Source: Spirochaetia bacterium
Lineage (GTDB): Bacteria; Spirochaetota; Spirochaetia; Treponematales; Breznakiellaceae
Assembly (NCBI GenBank): GCA_025997675.1
Contig: BNUX01000016.1
Coordinates: 1 to 43,286 of the forward strand
Direction of reading: 5' to 3'
Length of the DNA: 43,286 nucleotides
This document shows, in pieces, positions 21,870-31,782 of the stretch (position 1 is its first letter; every line of letters starts with the position of its first letter). Position numbers and translations under genes: made by a program. The notes under the pieces are model-generated. The model was given only the letters and a program-made list of their open reading frames with translations, ran no database searches and was not told the DNA's origin.

Positions 21870-23399
21870 ATGGCTGATGAATATATTCTGCAGATTGACG
21901 ATGTGACAAAGGAATTCCCCGGGGTGCGGGCATTAGACCATGTCTCTTTTAAAGTAAAAAAAGGCGAAATCCATTCCCTATGCGGCGAAAACGGCGCCGG
22001 AAAGTCCACCTTGATGAGCGTCGTCAGCGGGGTGTATCCCAAAGACAGCTACGGGGGGAAGGTTTTTTATAAGGGACACGAGACAAATTACCACAGCGTA
22101 AAGGACAGTGAAAAAGAGGGGCTTGCCATCATCCATCAGGAACTGGCCCTCAGTCCCTATCTTTCAATTTACGAAAACATATTCCTGGGACACATGAAAA
22201 CCAGGCTTGGCATTATAAACTGGAATTTTTATATAAGGGAATCGAAAAAGTATCTTGACCGCGTGGGCCTGCACGAAAACCCCGCCACCGTGGTGAGCAA
22301 GACAGGTGTCGGCAAACAGCAGCTGGTGGAGATTGCCCGGGCGCTTTCAAAGCAGGTTGACCTCCTGATACTCGATGAGCCGACATCATCGTTGAACGAC
22401 GATGAAAGCGACCACCTCTTAAATCTGATCCTCGAATTTAAAAACCAGGGTATGACTTCGGTTATCATTTCCCATAAACTGGGGGAAGTGCTCAAGGTTG
22501 CCGACACGGTAACGATTCTGCGGGATGGTAAGTCGATCCGCTCGTTTGACGTAAAAGCGGATCACCTGACCGAAGAGATGATTATCAAGGACATGGTGGG
22601 GCGTGACCTGACCCATCGTTTCCCCACCCGGAAATCGAAGCCCGGCGAAACTATCATGGAAGTGAAAAACTGGTCGGTGTACCACCCCGACTATCACTCG
22701 ATTAAAGTGGTGGACAATGCCTCGTTTTATGTGCGGAGGGGGGAAATTGTCGCGTTTTGCGGGCCCATGGGCGCAGGGAGGACCGAGCTTATGATGAGCC
22801 TTTACGGGCTGTCCTACGGTTCCCGCAGTGAAGGTGAGCTCTTTCTCAAAGGGAAGAAAGCAACTCCCCGTTCGGCGAAGGAAGCGCTTGAAACCGGTAT
22901 GGGGTATGTGTCGGAGGACCGGAAAACCCTGGGGCTCATATTAATACAAAGTATCAAGAACAACATCTCATCATCATCACTGCAAAAATTGTCCCGGTTC
23001 GGCATTGTGCTGAACCAGAGGGAAATTGAGGAAGCCGAAAAATACCGTAAGAATCTGCGGATTAAAACGCCGACTATTAACCAGCTTACGCGGAACCTTT
23101 CCGGGGGCAATCAGCAAAAGGTGGTATTGAGCCGCACCCTGCTGGCCGACCCTGATATTTTTATCGTCGATGAACCGACCAGGGGTATCGACGTAGGCGC
23201 AAAGACGGAAATCTATGACATCCTGAATGAGTTGGTGGCCCAGGGAAAGAGTGTTATCATGGTCAGTTCCGAACTGCCCGAAGCCTTGGGTATGGCCGAC
23301 CGCCTCTATGTGATGAACGAAGGTAAAATCAAGGGCGAGCTGACTCACGACGAAGCTACCCAGGAAAAAATTATGCAAATTGCCCTCTTGGGTAAATAA
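21870..23399 (+). CDS. xylG: D-xylose ABC transporter ATPase XylG
   Basis: 509 residues, two NBDs. NBD1: GENGAGKST at 39-47, signature-like TGVGKQQLVEIARAL, Walker B LLILDEPTSSL. NBD2: GPMGAGRTELMMSL, LSGGNQQKV and IFIVDEPTRGIDVG. All motifs are canonical for CUT2 ATPases, unlike the ATPase at 14961. AAGGGGGG lies before the ATG. Follows the terminator after xylF, 12 nt before xylH. Energises xylose import. Confidence 0.93.
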   Translation: MADEYILQIDDVTKEFPGVRALDHVSFKVKKGEIHSLCGENGAGKSTLMSVVSGVYPKDSYGGKVFYKGHETNYHSVKDSEKEGLAIIHQELALSPYLSIYENIFLGHMKTRLGIINWNFYIRESKKYLDRVGLHENPATVVSKTGVGKQQLVEIARALSKQVDLLILDEPTSSLNDDESDHLLNLILEFKNQGMTSVIISHKLGEVLKVADTVTILRDGKSIRSFDVKADHLTEEMIIKDMVGRDLTHRFPTRKSKPGETIMEVKNWSVYHPDYHSIKVVDNASFYVRRGEIVAFCGPMGAGRTELMMSLYGLSYGSRSEGELFLKGKKATPRSAKEALETGMGYVSEDRKTLGLILIQSIKNNISSSSLQKLSRFGIVLNQREIEEAEKYRKNLRIKTPTINQLTRNLSGGNQQKVVLSRTLLADPDIFIVDEPTRGIDVGAKTEIYDILNELVAQGKSVIMVSSELPEALGMADRLYVMNEGKIKGELTHDEATQEKIMQIALLGK

Positions 23400-23411
23400 A
23401 AGGGGACGTAT

Positions 23412-24599
23412 ATGAGCGATACAGCGCTGACGAAAAAAGTCAATATCGGTGAGTTTTTCAAATCGAATATCAAGAGCTATTCAATGTTCCTGATGCTGGC
23501 GGTGATTCTGATTATCTTTGCCGTGCTTACCGGCGGGATAAACCTGACGCCGCGTAATTTCACCAACATTTTTATCCAATACTCCTATGTGCTGATCCTC
23601 GCGGTCGGCATGGTGCAGGTTATTATCGTGCTGGGCATAGACCTGTCGGTCGGCTCGGTCTGTGCGTTTATCGGGGCGATCAGCGCGCTGGTGTATAACA
23701 CCGGTATCGGAATGGGGCCGTCATTGATAGTAGCCCTGCTGGTCGGGCTGGGGGTCGGCGCGTTTCAGGGTTTCTGGATTGCCTATTTGCAGATTCCGGC
23801 GTTTATCGTGACCCTGGCGGGCATGATGCTGTTCCGCGGCTTGAGCTACATTGTAACGAACATCAGCCCTATCGCGCTCAAAGGCGATGGCTACAAGCAA
23901 CTGGCATCAGGTTTTTTCCCCAACCTGATGGTGGGCGATACCGACCTAACGCCGCTGATTGTCGGCGCGGTAATTTGTGTTATCTTTGTTGTTGCCGATT
24001 GTATCGGGCGAAAAAGCAAAATCGAAAACAAGTTTGAAGTGCCCCCCGCGCCGCTTTTTATCGGCAAACTGGCGCTTGTGTGCGTGCTGGTAATGGCCCT
24101 TGCCCAGCGGTTTTCGGCGTACCGGGGACTGCCGGTTATCGTGGCGGTGCTGGGAATCACCGTATTTATCTTTAACTTTATGATGCGCAATACGATTCTC
24201 GGACGCTATATTTACGCGGTCGGCGGTAATGCGCGGTCGGCGAAACTGTCCGGTATCAACTCGGATTTCGTTATCTTCCTCGTGTTTTGCATCATGGGTA
24301 TGCTGACGGGACTCGCGGCGGTGGTGTCAACGGGCTACATGAACACCGCCCTGCCCCAGGCCGGTAACCAGTTTGAGATGGACGCCATCGCCGCCTGTTA
24401 TATCGGCGGAGTATCCGCGTCGGGCGGTATCGGCACGGTTGTCGGTGTCATCATCGGCGGCCTGATTATGTCCGTCATCAATAACGGGATGTTGCTGATG
24501 AACATGGGCGCGGCGTGGCAGCAGGTGGTCAAGGCGATTATCGTGCTGCTGGCGGTGTTCTACGATGTGTATACCCGGCGGAAGGCAGGGCTGAACTGA
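23412..24599 (+). CDS. xylH: D-xylose ABC transporter permease XylH
   Basis: 395 residues, BPD_transp_2 family, about ten membrane segments. Its length exceeds that of RbsC-type permeases and matches XylH, with the central insertion (around CIGRKSKIENKFEVPPAPLF) between hydrophobic segments. The loop VLGIDLSVGSVCAFIG and the late CYIGGVSASGGIGTVVGVII are typical. Starts 12 nt after xylG. Ends the transporter part of the operon, with RhuM following after 16 nt. Confidence 0.93.
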   Translation: MSDTALTKKVNIGEFFKSNIKSYSMFLMLAVILIIFAVLTGGINLTPRNFTNIFIQYSYVLILAVGMVQVIIVLGIDLSVGSVCAFIGAISALVYNTGIGMGPSLIVALLVGLGVGAFQGFWIAYLQIPAFIVTLAGMMLFRGLSYIVTNISPIALKGDGYKQLASGFFPNLMVGDTDLTPLIVGAVICVIFVVADCIGRKSKIENKFEVPPAPLFIGKLALVCVLVMALAQRFSAYRGLPVIVAVLGITVFIFNFMMRNTILGRYIYAVGGNARSAKLSGINSDFVIFLVFCIMGMLTGLAAVVSTGYMNTALPQAGNQFEMDAIAACYIGGVSASGGIGTVVGVIIGGLIMSVINNGMLLMNMGAAWQQVVKAIIVLLAVFYDVYTRRKAGLN

Positions 24600-24615
24600 G
24601 AGCGATGATAAACCT

Positions 24616-25632
24616 TTGAAAATTCGCAACAGCACGGCGGAATTTCTTACCTTTGCCTATCAATCGAAGGGCGATGGTGTGGAAGTTCGCGTTCAGGACG
24701 GTACGATATGGCTTTCACAGAAAAACATGGGCGGGTTGTTTGAGACAACCCCGGAGAACATACTTATTCACTTAAAAAACATATTCAAATCCGAGGAATT
24801 GAAGGAGAATTCAGTTGCTAAGGATTATTTAGCAACTGCCGCCGATGGGAAAAACTACCACATAAAACATTACAACCTTGATGCCATCATTGCCGTGGGA
24901 TACCGCGTCAATTCCAAACGGGCGACTGCTTTCCGGCAATGGGCAACCGCAGTTCTGCGCGATTTTACTTTGCGTGGTTACCTACTCGACCGCAAAAGAA
25001 TGGAAAACGGCGCGTTTCTGGACGATGATTATTTTGAACGGCTTCTGGAAGAGATCCGCGAAATCAGGCTTTCCGAACGGCGGTTTTATCAAAAAATTAC
25101 GGATATTTATTCCACCGCAATGGACTATAACATTGAATCCCCGGTAACAAAAACTTTCTTTGCAAAAGTGCAAAACAAACTTCACTGGGCAATTCACGGA
25201 CAGACGGCGGCAGAGTTGATTTATCATCGCGCCGATCATACCAAAGAGCGAATGGGATTAACAAATTGGGAAAAGGCCCCCCAAGGGAAGATACTGAAAA
25301 GCGATGTTACCATTGCTAAAAATTATCTGACCGAAGAAGAATTGGATTCGCTGGGGCGGATAGTCAATGGTTATTTGGATTTTGCGGAAGAATATGCCAA
25401 ACGGAAAATACCGCTTACCATGACGGATTGGGCGAAACATTTAGATATGATATTACAGGCGAATGGAAAAGAACTGCTGCAGGATGCCGGAAAAATATCG
25501 GCGGCGATTGCTAAAGCACATGCGGAAAACGAGTTTGAAATGTTCCGCCCGATTCAGGACCGCCTATACCTGTCTGATTTTGACAGACATCTGGAGGAAC
25601 TGGAGCAACAGGTAGAGGAAGATAAAAAATGA
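24616..25632 (+). CDS. RhuM-family protein
   Basis: 338 residues. N-terminal DNGTIWLSQK-like region (VRVQDGTIWLSQKNMGGLFE), a KHYNLDAIIAVGYRVNSKRATAFRQWA segment, and a C-terminal VNGYLDFAEEYAKRKIPLTM segment are the signature of the virulence RhuM family (an old annotation from Salmonella SPI-3). Members are often found inside type III restriction-modification loci, and the gene here overlaps a truncated res gene by ATGA. Start is TTG at 24616. Cytoplasmic. Molecular function unknown. It sits foreign between xylH and xylB. Confidence 0.85.
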   Translation: MKIRNSTAEFLTFAYQSKGDGVEVRVQDGTIWLSQKNMGGLFETTPENILIHLKNIFKSEELKENSVAKDYLATAADGKNYHIKHYNLDAIIAVGYRVNSKRATAFRQWATAVLRDFTLRGYLLDRKRMENGAFLDDDYFERLLEEIREIRLSERRFYQKITDIYSTAMDYNIESPVTKTFFAKVQNKLHWAIHGQTAAELIYHRADHTKERMGLTNWEKAPQGKILKSDVTIAKNYLTEEELDSLGRIVNGYLDFAEEYAKRKIPLTMTDWAKHLDMILQANGKELLQDAGKISAAIAKAHAENEFEMFRPIQDRLYLSDFDRHLEELEQQVEEDKK

Positions 25633-25799
25633 AAATCCAGTTCAAGCATCAAAAGTTTCAGGCCGATGCCGCCGCCGCTGTTTGCGATATTTTCAAAGGT
25701 TTTACCGGCGCATTCACCGGTATGTTCTGTATTGACACTGCAAACTATGCGGTATATACTGATTTCAGGTGCTTTATGTATATGCCCCTGCCGGAATAA
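25629..25799 (+). pseudogene. Truncated type III restriction enzyme (Res subunit) start
   Basis: ATG at 25629 overlaps the RhuM stop. The first residues MKIQFKHQKFQADAAAAVCD match the usual N-terminus of type III Res helicase-nucleases, which are about 900-1000 residues. Similarity fades by about residue 25, and the frame stops after 56 codons. No helicase motifs follow, because xylB starts at 25821. It is a scar left by deletion of a type III R-M locus. Its 3' part carries the xylB promoter. Confidence 0.75.
25732..25760 (+). promoter_or_regulatory. Consensus promoter of xylB-xylA
   Basis: TTGACA (25732-25737), exact 17-nt spacer, TATACT (25755-25760). A leader of about 55 nt ends in TTGGAGG before xylB. 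It lies inside the terminal part of the truncated res frame. Confidence 0.88.
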
Positions 25800-25820
25800 G
25801 GGTGTATTGGAGGACGTTGG

Positions 25821-27311
25821 ATGGAAAAAACAGTAGCCGGTATCGACATGGGTACCCAAAGTATCAAGGTGGTTCTGTACGACTGGAAAGCCCGCCATAT
25901 CCTTGCACAGGCCCAGGAGCCGGTGGAGCTTATTGCGGAAAACGACGGGACCAGGGAACAGAAAACGGAATGGTACGATGCGGCGCTTGAGAAATGCTTT
26001 GCCGCATTTTCACCGGAACAAAAAAACACTATCGCTGCCATCGGTATTTCCGGCCACCAGCACGGGTTTGTACCCCTGGATGCGGAGGGCAAGGCCCTCT
26101 ACAACGTAAAACTGTGGAACGATACCTCTACCGCTGAAGAGTGCCGTATCATTACCGAAGCGGCCGGTGGGGATGACGCGGTGATTGCGGAGGTCTGCAA
26201 TCTCATGTTGCCCGGCTTTACCGCCCCCAAGATACTGTGGCTTAAACGGCACAAACCGGAAGCCTTTGCAAAGCTGCGCTACATCATGCTTCCCCACGAT
26301 TACCTTAACTACCGCTTTACCGGTGAATATAAGGCCGAGTGTGGGGATGCGTCGGGTATGGCTGTCTTTAACGGCAAGACCCGGTCCTGGTCAAGGAAAA
26401 TCTGCGCCATCATTGACGAAAAACTTCTTAGTTTACTGCCCCCGCTTATCAATTCGGATGACCCCAACGGCTTCGTTACTGATGCTGCGGCAAGCCGCTA
26501 CGGTATTCCGGTGGGCATCCCCGTTTCCTCCGGCGGCGGGGATAACATGATGAGCGCCATCGGTACCGGCACGGTTCGGGACGGGGTCCTCTCCATGAGC
26601 CTTGGCACATCGGGTACCCTCTACGGCTATTCGGACACGCCCCTCTCTGATCCCAAGAACGGGCTTTCCGGCTTTAATTCCTCCACCGGGGGATACCTTC
26701 CCCTCCTTTGCACGATGAACTGCACCGTTGCTACCGAAGAAACCAGGCGTATTTTTGATCTGGGTGTAAAGGAATTGGATGACCTGGCGGCTAAAGCCAA
26801 GCCCGGCGCGGACGGCATCGTGTTCCTGCCCTTCTTTAACGGCGAACGTACCCCGAATCTCCCCAACGGCAGGGCGAGCATAATCGGTATCACCGCCGCA
26901 AACTTTAGCCGGGAAAATGTTGCGCGGGCCGCGTTGGAGTCCGCCATCTTTGGTATGCGCTGTGGGCTGGAGGCATTCCAGGCCCTTGGCTTCATGGCCC
27001 GTGAGATACGGATAACCGGCGGCGGCAGTAATAGTGCCATTTGGCGGCAGATGGCGGCGGACATCCTGAATACCCCCGTCAAACGGCCGGTGAACGCCGA
27101 GTCCGCCGCTATGGGCGGGGCAATCCAGGCGCTTTGGTGCCTCCTCAAACAACAGGGAACACCGGTAGACATAGCGGCCCTGACCGATGAGCATGTCGAT
27201 ATCAGTGATACCGAGAGCATAAAACCGGATAGTAAAACGGCGGCCTTATACAATACGGCCTATGCGGAATATAATAAGTATCTTAAAGCGTTAACTCCGC
27301 TTTATATATAA
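25821..27311 (+). CDS. xylB: Xylulokinase
   Basis: 496 residues, FGGY carbohydrate kinase family, the usual xylulokinase length. N-terminal AGIDMGTQSIKVVLYD (phosphate-binding loop), ISGHQHGFVPLD, the central VSSGGGDNMMSAIGTG with the catalytic Asp, and the C-terminal ITGGGSNSAIWRQMAADILN nucleotide site. TTGGAGG ahead of the ATG. Converts D-xylulose plus ATP to xylulose-5-phosphate in the cytoplasm. xylA follows 12 nt downstream on the same transcript. Confidence 0.95.
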   Translation: MEKTVAGIDMGTQSIKVVLYDWKARHILAQAQEPVELIAENDGTREQKTEWYDAALEKCFAAFSPEQKNTIAAIGISGHQHGFVPLDAEGKALYNVKLWNDTSTAEECRIITEAAGGDDAVIAEVCNLMLPGFTAPKILWLKRHKPEAFAKLRYIMLPHDYLNYRFTGEYKAECGDASGMAVFNGKTRSWSRKICAIIDEKLLSLLPPLINSDDPNGFVTDAAASRYGIPVGIPVSSGGGDNMMSAIGTGTVRDGVLSMSLGTSGTLYGYSDTPLSDPKNGLSGFNSSTGGYLPLLCTMNCTVATEETRRIFDLGVKELDDLAAKAKPGADGIVFLPFFNGERTPNLPNGRASIIGITAANFSRENVARAALESAIFGMRCGLEAFQALGFMAREIRITGGGSNSAIWRQMAADILNTPVKRPVNAESAAMGGAIQALWCLLKQQGTPVDIAALTDEHVDISDTESIKPDSKTAALYNTAYAEYNKYLKALTPLYI

Positions 27312-27323
27312 CAGGAGTAAGAA

Positions 27324-28667
27324 ATGGCAAATTATTTTACCGGCAACAAGGAATATTTCCCCGGGATCGGGCAGATACCCTTTGAAGGAAGCGGATCAAA
27401 GAATCCCCTTTCATTTAAGTATTACGATGCGGAAAAAACAATCTGCGGCAAAAAGATGCGGGACTGGCTGCGTTTCGCAATTGCCTACTGGCACAGTTTC
27501 TGTGCCGACGGCGCCGACCCTTTTGGCGTGGGAACCCACATTTTCCCCTGGAATAGTACCAACGACCCGATGGAGAACGCAAAAAACAAGGCCGACGCGG
27601 CCTTTGAATTTGTAAGCAAAATTGGCGCCCCCTATTACTGCTTCCATGACCGGGACGCTGCCCCCGAAGGAAAGACCCCCGATGAATCGGCAAAAAACCT
27701 CGGCATCATTGCGGATGAGCTTAAAAAGCGGCAGGACGCCACGGGGATTAAACTGCTCTGGGGAACAGCAAACCTATTTACCAATCCCCGCTTTATGAAC
27801 GGCGCCGCCACCAACCCCGAGTTCGGCGTACTCGTTCAGGCGGCCAACCAGGTAAAAAACGCCCTTGACGCAACCATCAAACTCGGCGGCGAAGGCTATA
27901 CCTTCTGGGGCGGCCGGGAAGGCTATATGTCCCTCTTAAACACCGATATGAAACGGGAAAAGGAACACCTGGCCATGCTCCTGACTATCGCCCGGGATTA
28001 CGCCCGCAAACAGGGATTTAAGGGCTGTTTCTATATCGAACCGAAACCTATGGAACCCACGAAACATCAATACGATTTTGATGCGGAAACCGTTATCGGC
28101 TTCCTCAAAGCCCACGGATTAGAGAAGGACTTTAAACTGAACATCGAGGCGAACCATGCGGAACTTGCGGGCCATGATTTTCACCATGAGCTTTCCGTAT
28201 GTGTCGATAACGATATGCTCGGTTCGGTGGACGCAAACCGGGGGGAACCCAGGAACGGCTGGGATACGGATCAGTTCCCCAACAGCGTCTACGAAACCAC
28301 CCTTGCCATGTCGGCGGTTCTCCGCATGGGGGGCTTCAAAACCGGCGGCCTGAACTTTGACGCGAAGATACGCCGTAATTCCATCGATCCGGAAGATTTG
28401 TTTATCGCTCACATCGGCGGCATGGATACCTTTGCCTACGGTCTTGAAAAGGCGGCGGCGATCCTGGATGACGGCCGTATCCCGGATATGCTCAAAAAAC
28501 GTTACGCCTCCTATGATTCCGGGGATGGCGCAAAGTTTGAAAAGGGCGGATTTACCCTGGATGCCCTGGCGGCTCTTGCCGGCGCCGATTACGGCAAGGC
28601 CGGCTTGACAAGCGGGAAGCAGGAATATCTTGAGAATATTCTTAACGATATTTTGCTTTCAAAATAA
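27324..28667 (+). CDS. xylA: Xylose isomerase
   Basis: 447 residues, class II length. Active-site motifs: FCFHDRD-type [14 protein letters not shown] (catalytic His), [17 protein letters not shown] (metal ligand Glu), [19 protein letters not shown], and [24 protein letters not shown] precedes the ATG. Interconverts D-xylose and D-xylulose, needing two divalent cations. Its end overlaps the convergent DUF115 gene by 9 nt, so there is no room for a terminator beyond the coding sequences. Confidence 0.97.
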   Translation: MANYFTGNKEYFPGIGQIPFEGSGSKNPLSFKYYDAEKTICGKKMRDWLRFAIAYWHSFCADGADPFGVGTHIFPWNSTNDPMENAKNKADAAFEFVSKIGAPYYCFHDRDAAPEGKTPDESAKNLGIIADELKKRQDATGIKLLWGTANLFTNPRFMNGAATNPEFGVLVQAANQVKNALDATIKLGGEGYTFWGGREGYMSLLNTDMKREKEHLAMLLTIARDYARKQGFKGCFYIEPKPMEPTKHQYDFDAETVIGFLKAHGLEKDFKLNIEANHAELAGHDFHHELSVCVDNDMLGSVDANRGEPRNGWDTDQFPNSVYETTLAMSAVLRMGGFKTGGLNFDAKIRRNSIDPEDLFIAHIGGMDTFAYGLEKAAAILDDGRIPDMLKKRYASYDSGDGAKFEKGGFTLDALAALAGADYGKAGLTSGKQEYLENILNDILLSK

Positions 28668-30323
28668 AACCTTGTCCAGTTCCCCAATAGCGTATTCCCG
28701 TACCGCCTGAACCACCGAGGGGATGTTTAAGTCCGGCGCCTGGTGTTTTATGGCCGCCATAGAGGGGAGCAGGGTAGTAAAAATAGTGTTTTCTTCCCGG
28801 GACAGGGCGGCAAGGTAAACTTGTACCGGCCCTGATAAGGCCGGCAGGGCTTCTATCTTGTCCCGGTATTGACGGAGGAATTCCCCGGCGCCCATGAGCG
28901 CCTTGCCGGATGCAAAAAGCCTGATAGGTCCGGGAAATGCTGCGGTCTTTATTTCCGGCGCACCCATTCCGGGAGCGGCGGATACCTGCACAGCAGTGCT
29001 CGCCGTAATACGGTGGACCTTGTCTTCAAGCCGCGTGCGGTACATGGTCAGGGCCTTCGTTTCGTAATACCAGAAATCCCCCGCAATTTGTTTGAAAAGG
29101 GGAGTCCGGTAGAGAAATGCCGAATGATGGGTTTCCAGGGACGCGCAGCGATTCTGGCGGTTTTCAAAGAGGGAACGGATATAGCTTCCCCGGGCATAGG
29201 TGACCCCCAGGGGATACGAAAAATCAGCGCCGTATAATTCAATGCTCCGGGCGCCCAGGTGTTCCGCCAGGGATAAGGCCGCGTAGCTGACGTTTGCCCC
29301 GGAGGTGTCCAGTTCCGGAATGGGCCGCCAGTACCGGGAGAGGTACCGGGTTAGCGGATGGCCCCCGGAGAAGAAATAGGGGCGGGCGGAACGGGAAGCT
29401 ACCAGGGGCGGACTGGCCAGATCCAGAAAGAGCAGGGTACGCTCCGGGAGTCCCGCCATGAAGTGGTAGTAGCTGATGTGTTGGCAGTCAATTGAAACCA
29501 CCGCGTCCGGTTCCAGTCCGGCGCCGAGCAGACTGGGCAGGGCAGTATCCACCGCAATGATGAAGGGGCGCTCTTTTTTCTTACGCGAAATTTCGCAGAG
29601 CCGGGGTATCTGGGAATCCAGGCTGGGACCTGCGGCGCATATGGCGGCGCTGCGGATAGGGGGGAGGGCCGGCTGGCTTTGTTCCGCACGGGGCAGGTTG
29701 CGGATGATGTTGGAAAACCAACGCTTTCCAAAATAGGCCTGGACCGAATAGTCTGCGGATACCGCGTCAATAGCGGACTTAATCACCCCTGTAGCCTCGG
29801 CGAACAGCGGGCGTTCTAAGTCGGTTCTGGTACGCAGGGGCAGTAACGCGATGCCCCCACAGATGCCGGGCTTGTACCGGTCCAGGAGATGCTTTTCCAG
29901 AGCGGGAGGCGAGGGGTCCACCAGGAGGCGGAACCGGGGGTCGTTAAAGATACCGATATAATCCCGGGAGCTTAGTAACTCCGCTACACCGTTGATATCA
30001 AACTCAATCACCGTAACACATTCGGTACCGGGCTTGGCAAGGGCCGCTTCCACATGGAAACCTCCTCCCAGGCCGAAGATGATGAGGAACCCGGGAACAT
30101 TGGAAACCAGGCGCACTCCCTCCTTCCGGGGGTCTACCAGGGAATGTAAGGGATGGGCGGCCCCGGCGGAATCCACCAATGCAGGGATGGATTCGCCGGA
30201 GCGGGATTCGATGAATTTATACCGGCCCCGTGTAGTTTCCGACCCGGAGAGCCGGGAGCAAAGGGAGGGATCGGACGGTGAGAGGGCTAAAAGATTGCGC
30301 TCAAAGAGAAAACCCTTATCCAT
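28659..30323 (-). CDS. DUF115/Maf-like glycosyltransferase-related protein (downstream copy)
   Basis: 554 residues. The central domain with [37 protein letters not shown] and VSIDCQHIS is the 6-hydroxymethylpterin-pyrophosphokinase-like (MptE/DUF115) domain found in motility-associated Maf proteins, which are linked to flagellin glycosylation in several bacteria. N-terminal domain of about 190 residues contains a [17 protein letters not shown] glycine-rich segment. Start overlaps the end of the next copy upstream by 8 nt. Cytoplasmic. Not all DUF115 proteins act on flagellins, so the role is inference. Confidence 0.85.
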   Translation of the reverse strand: MDKGFLFERNLLALSPSDPSLCSRLSGSETTRGRYKFIESRSGESIPALVDSAGAAHPLHSLVDPRKEGVRLVSNVPGFLIIFGLGGGFHVEAALAKPGTECVTVIEFDINGVAELLSSRDYIGIFNDPRFRLLVDPSPPALEKHLLDRYKPGICGGIALLPLRTRTDLERPLFAEATGVIKSAIDAVSADYSVQAYFGKRWFSNIIRNLPRAEQSQPALPPIRSAAICAAGPSLDSQIPRLCEISRKKKERPFIIAVDTALPSLLGAGLEPDAVVSIDCQHISYYHFMAGLPERTLLFLDLASPPLVASRSARPYFFSGGHPLTRYLSRYWRPIPELDTSGANVSYAALSLAEHLGARSIELYGADFSYPLGVTYARGSYIRSLFENRQNRCASLETHHSAFLYRTPLFKQIAGDFWYYETKALTMYRTRLEDKVHRITASTAVQVSAAPGMGAPEIKTAAFPGPIRLFASGKALMGAGEFLRQYRDKIEALPALSGPVQVYLAALSREENTIFTTLLPSMAAIKHQAPDLNIPSVVQAVREYAIGELDKVLF

Positions 30324-31776
30324 TACTTACCTCGCCTATTGTTTCACGGATTGCTTCCACCGATGCCGCCTCCCCGGGAAAAAGCAGGGGGCCCAGTTCC
30401 CGCCTGAGTGTCTCACCTGTTTCATCGGACTCCAGGGCCCTGAGTAGGGGTTCCGATAGGGTTTTTGATGATTGTTTATCATTCGGTAATACTATTTCTG
30501 CTATTGCTTCCGGAAAATCAGGCGCCGGTGTAGTTTTGCGATTAAACATATCAATACGGCGTTCATTAAAAACGGCGTTGTTATTTCCCAGGGAAAAGAG
30601 ACGGTCCGGGTAGGCCGCCATCTGCCGGGCAAACCACTGGGCGTAGATACCAAGGCTGCCCCCGGCGCCGGAGGCAGCCTCGGCGGAAGAGCGGACAAAG
30701 GTTTGGGAGTATGCCGGGTTAAAACGGGATGCCCCCTCGGTAACAAGCCGCTCAAAACTGTAGGGCCGGGCATGGGTCCGGATATCCCGGCGCCCAAGGT
30801 CCACCCCGGTGATATATACCGGACCCCGGGAAAGTTGAAAGGCTAAATCCAGGGCGGTGGCGGTAACGGTTCCCCGTTGGGGGAAGGATACAAAGGGAAG
30901 CCCCGTACTGCAGAGCAGGATATTTTGCCAGAGGGAAGCATCGCCTATGGGAAGCCAGGGCAGGCGGGCAAACTGGGAGGGGAGGGCGGCGGTAAGGGCG
31001 GCGGCAAAGGCCGGAGGAGTTCCCGCTTCCGTCCTTAAGGATTCGTAGAGATGCAACAATGCCCAGTTACCGCCGTCGGTGGTGATGATAAGGTCCGGCG
31101 GCAGGTTTGCCGCAAAAAGCGCCGGAACGGCGGAGGAAACCGCCAGGATGAAAAGGGGGGCATGTTTTTTCTGTTCCACCAGGAGGGGAATAGTCTGTTC
31201 CAGGCTTGGCCCTGCGCCGGCGATTACTATTGGAAAAGGGAAGGGGTGGTAGCGGAGGGATTTCTTCAAGAGCCGGAGATTTTTAAAAACGTTTTTAAAC
31301 CACCGCCTGCCAAAATTATCCAGGGTCCGCTTATTGGCATCCGCTCGTTTTATATATTCCACGGTTTCCGCAAACACCTTAAGGTACGATTCGCCAAAGG
31401 CCGCCTGGGAGGGACGCCATTCAACTATGGCCACCGATGCCGCTTCCGTGTCCGGCAGATGCTCCTCCAGAAAACGTTGAAGGGGCTTCCCCAAACCGGG
31501 ACTCCATGCCATTGCCCCGGCATCCTTCCCGCCGGTGAAAAAATCGGAAACATGGAGGGACAGAATATCCGCATGGGGAAACCGTTTTCGCAGGGGCGCC
31601 ACCGTATAGGCCAAACCGGGTTCCAGGAGGATAAAAAAACGAACCCCCTCACGAAATTGAAGGGAATTGATATATTTTTCCGCCTCCCCGGGGGGATTAT
31701 ACCGGGAATGGAGGGCCATTTCGCCGATATAGACCGTGGGGAAACCGCTTCCCGTAGCAGCAAGCCGTGGAAGCAT
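30316..31776 (-). CDS. DUF115/Maf-like glycosyltransferase-related protein (upstream copy)
   Basis: 486 residues. DUF115 motifs: IVIAGAGPSLEQTIPLLVEQ, LFILAVSSAVPALFAANLPPD, LIITTDGGNWALLHLY and GPVYITGVDLGRRD. Clearly related to the downstream protein but strongly diverged. Starts 6 nt after the acidic-protein gene and overlaps the next gene by 8 nt, so the three are one operon on the minus strand. Candidate sugar transferase for a surface or flagellar protein. Confidence 0.85.
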   Translation of the reverse strand: MLPRLAATGSGFPTVYIGEMALHSRYNPPGEAEKYINSLQFREGVRFFILLEPGLAYTVAPLRKRFPHADILSLHVSDFFTGGKDAGAMAWSPGLGKPLQRFLEEHLPDTEAASVAIVEWRPSQAAFGESYLKVFAETVEYIKRADANKRTLDNFGRRWFKNVFKNLRLLKKSLRYHPFPFPIVIAGAGPSLEQTIPLLVEQKKHAPLFILAVSSAVPALFAANLPPDLIITTDGGNWALLHLYESLRTEAGTPPAFAAALTAALPSQFARLPWLPIGDASLWQNILLCSTGLPFVSFPQRGTVTATALDLAFQLSRGPVYITGVDLGRRDIRTHARPYSFERLVTEGASRFNPAYSQTFVRSSAEAASGAGGSLGIYAQWFARQMAAYPDRLFSLGNNNAVFNERRIDMFNRKTTPAPDFPEAIAEIVLPNDKQSSKTLSEPLLRALESDETGETLRRELGPLLFPGEAASVEAIRETIGEVSNG

Positions 31777-31782
31777 GGGGCC

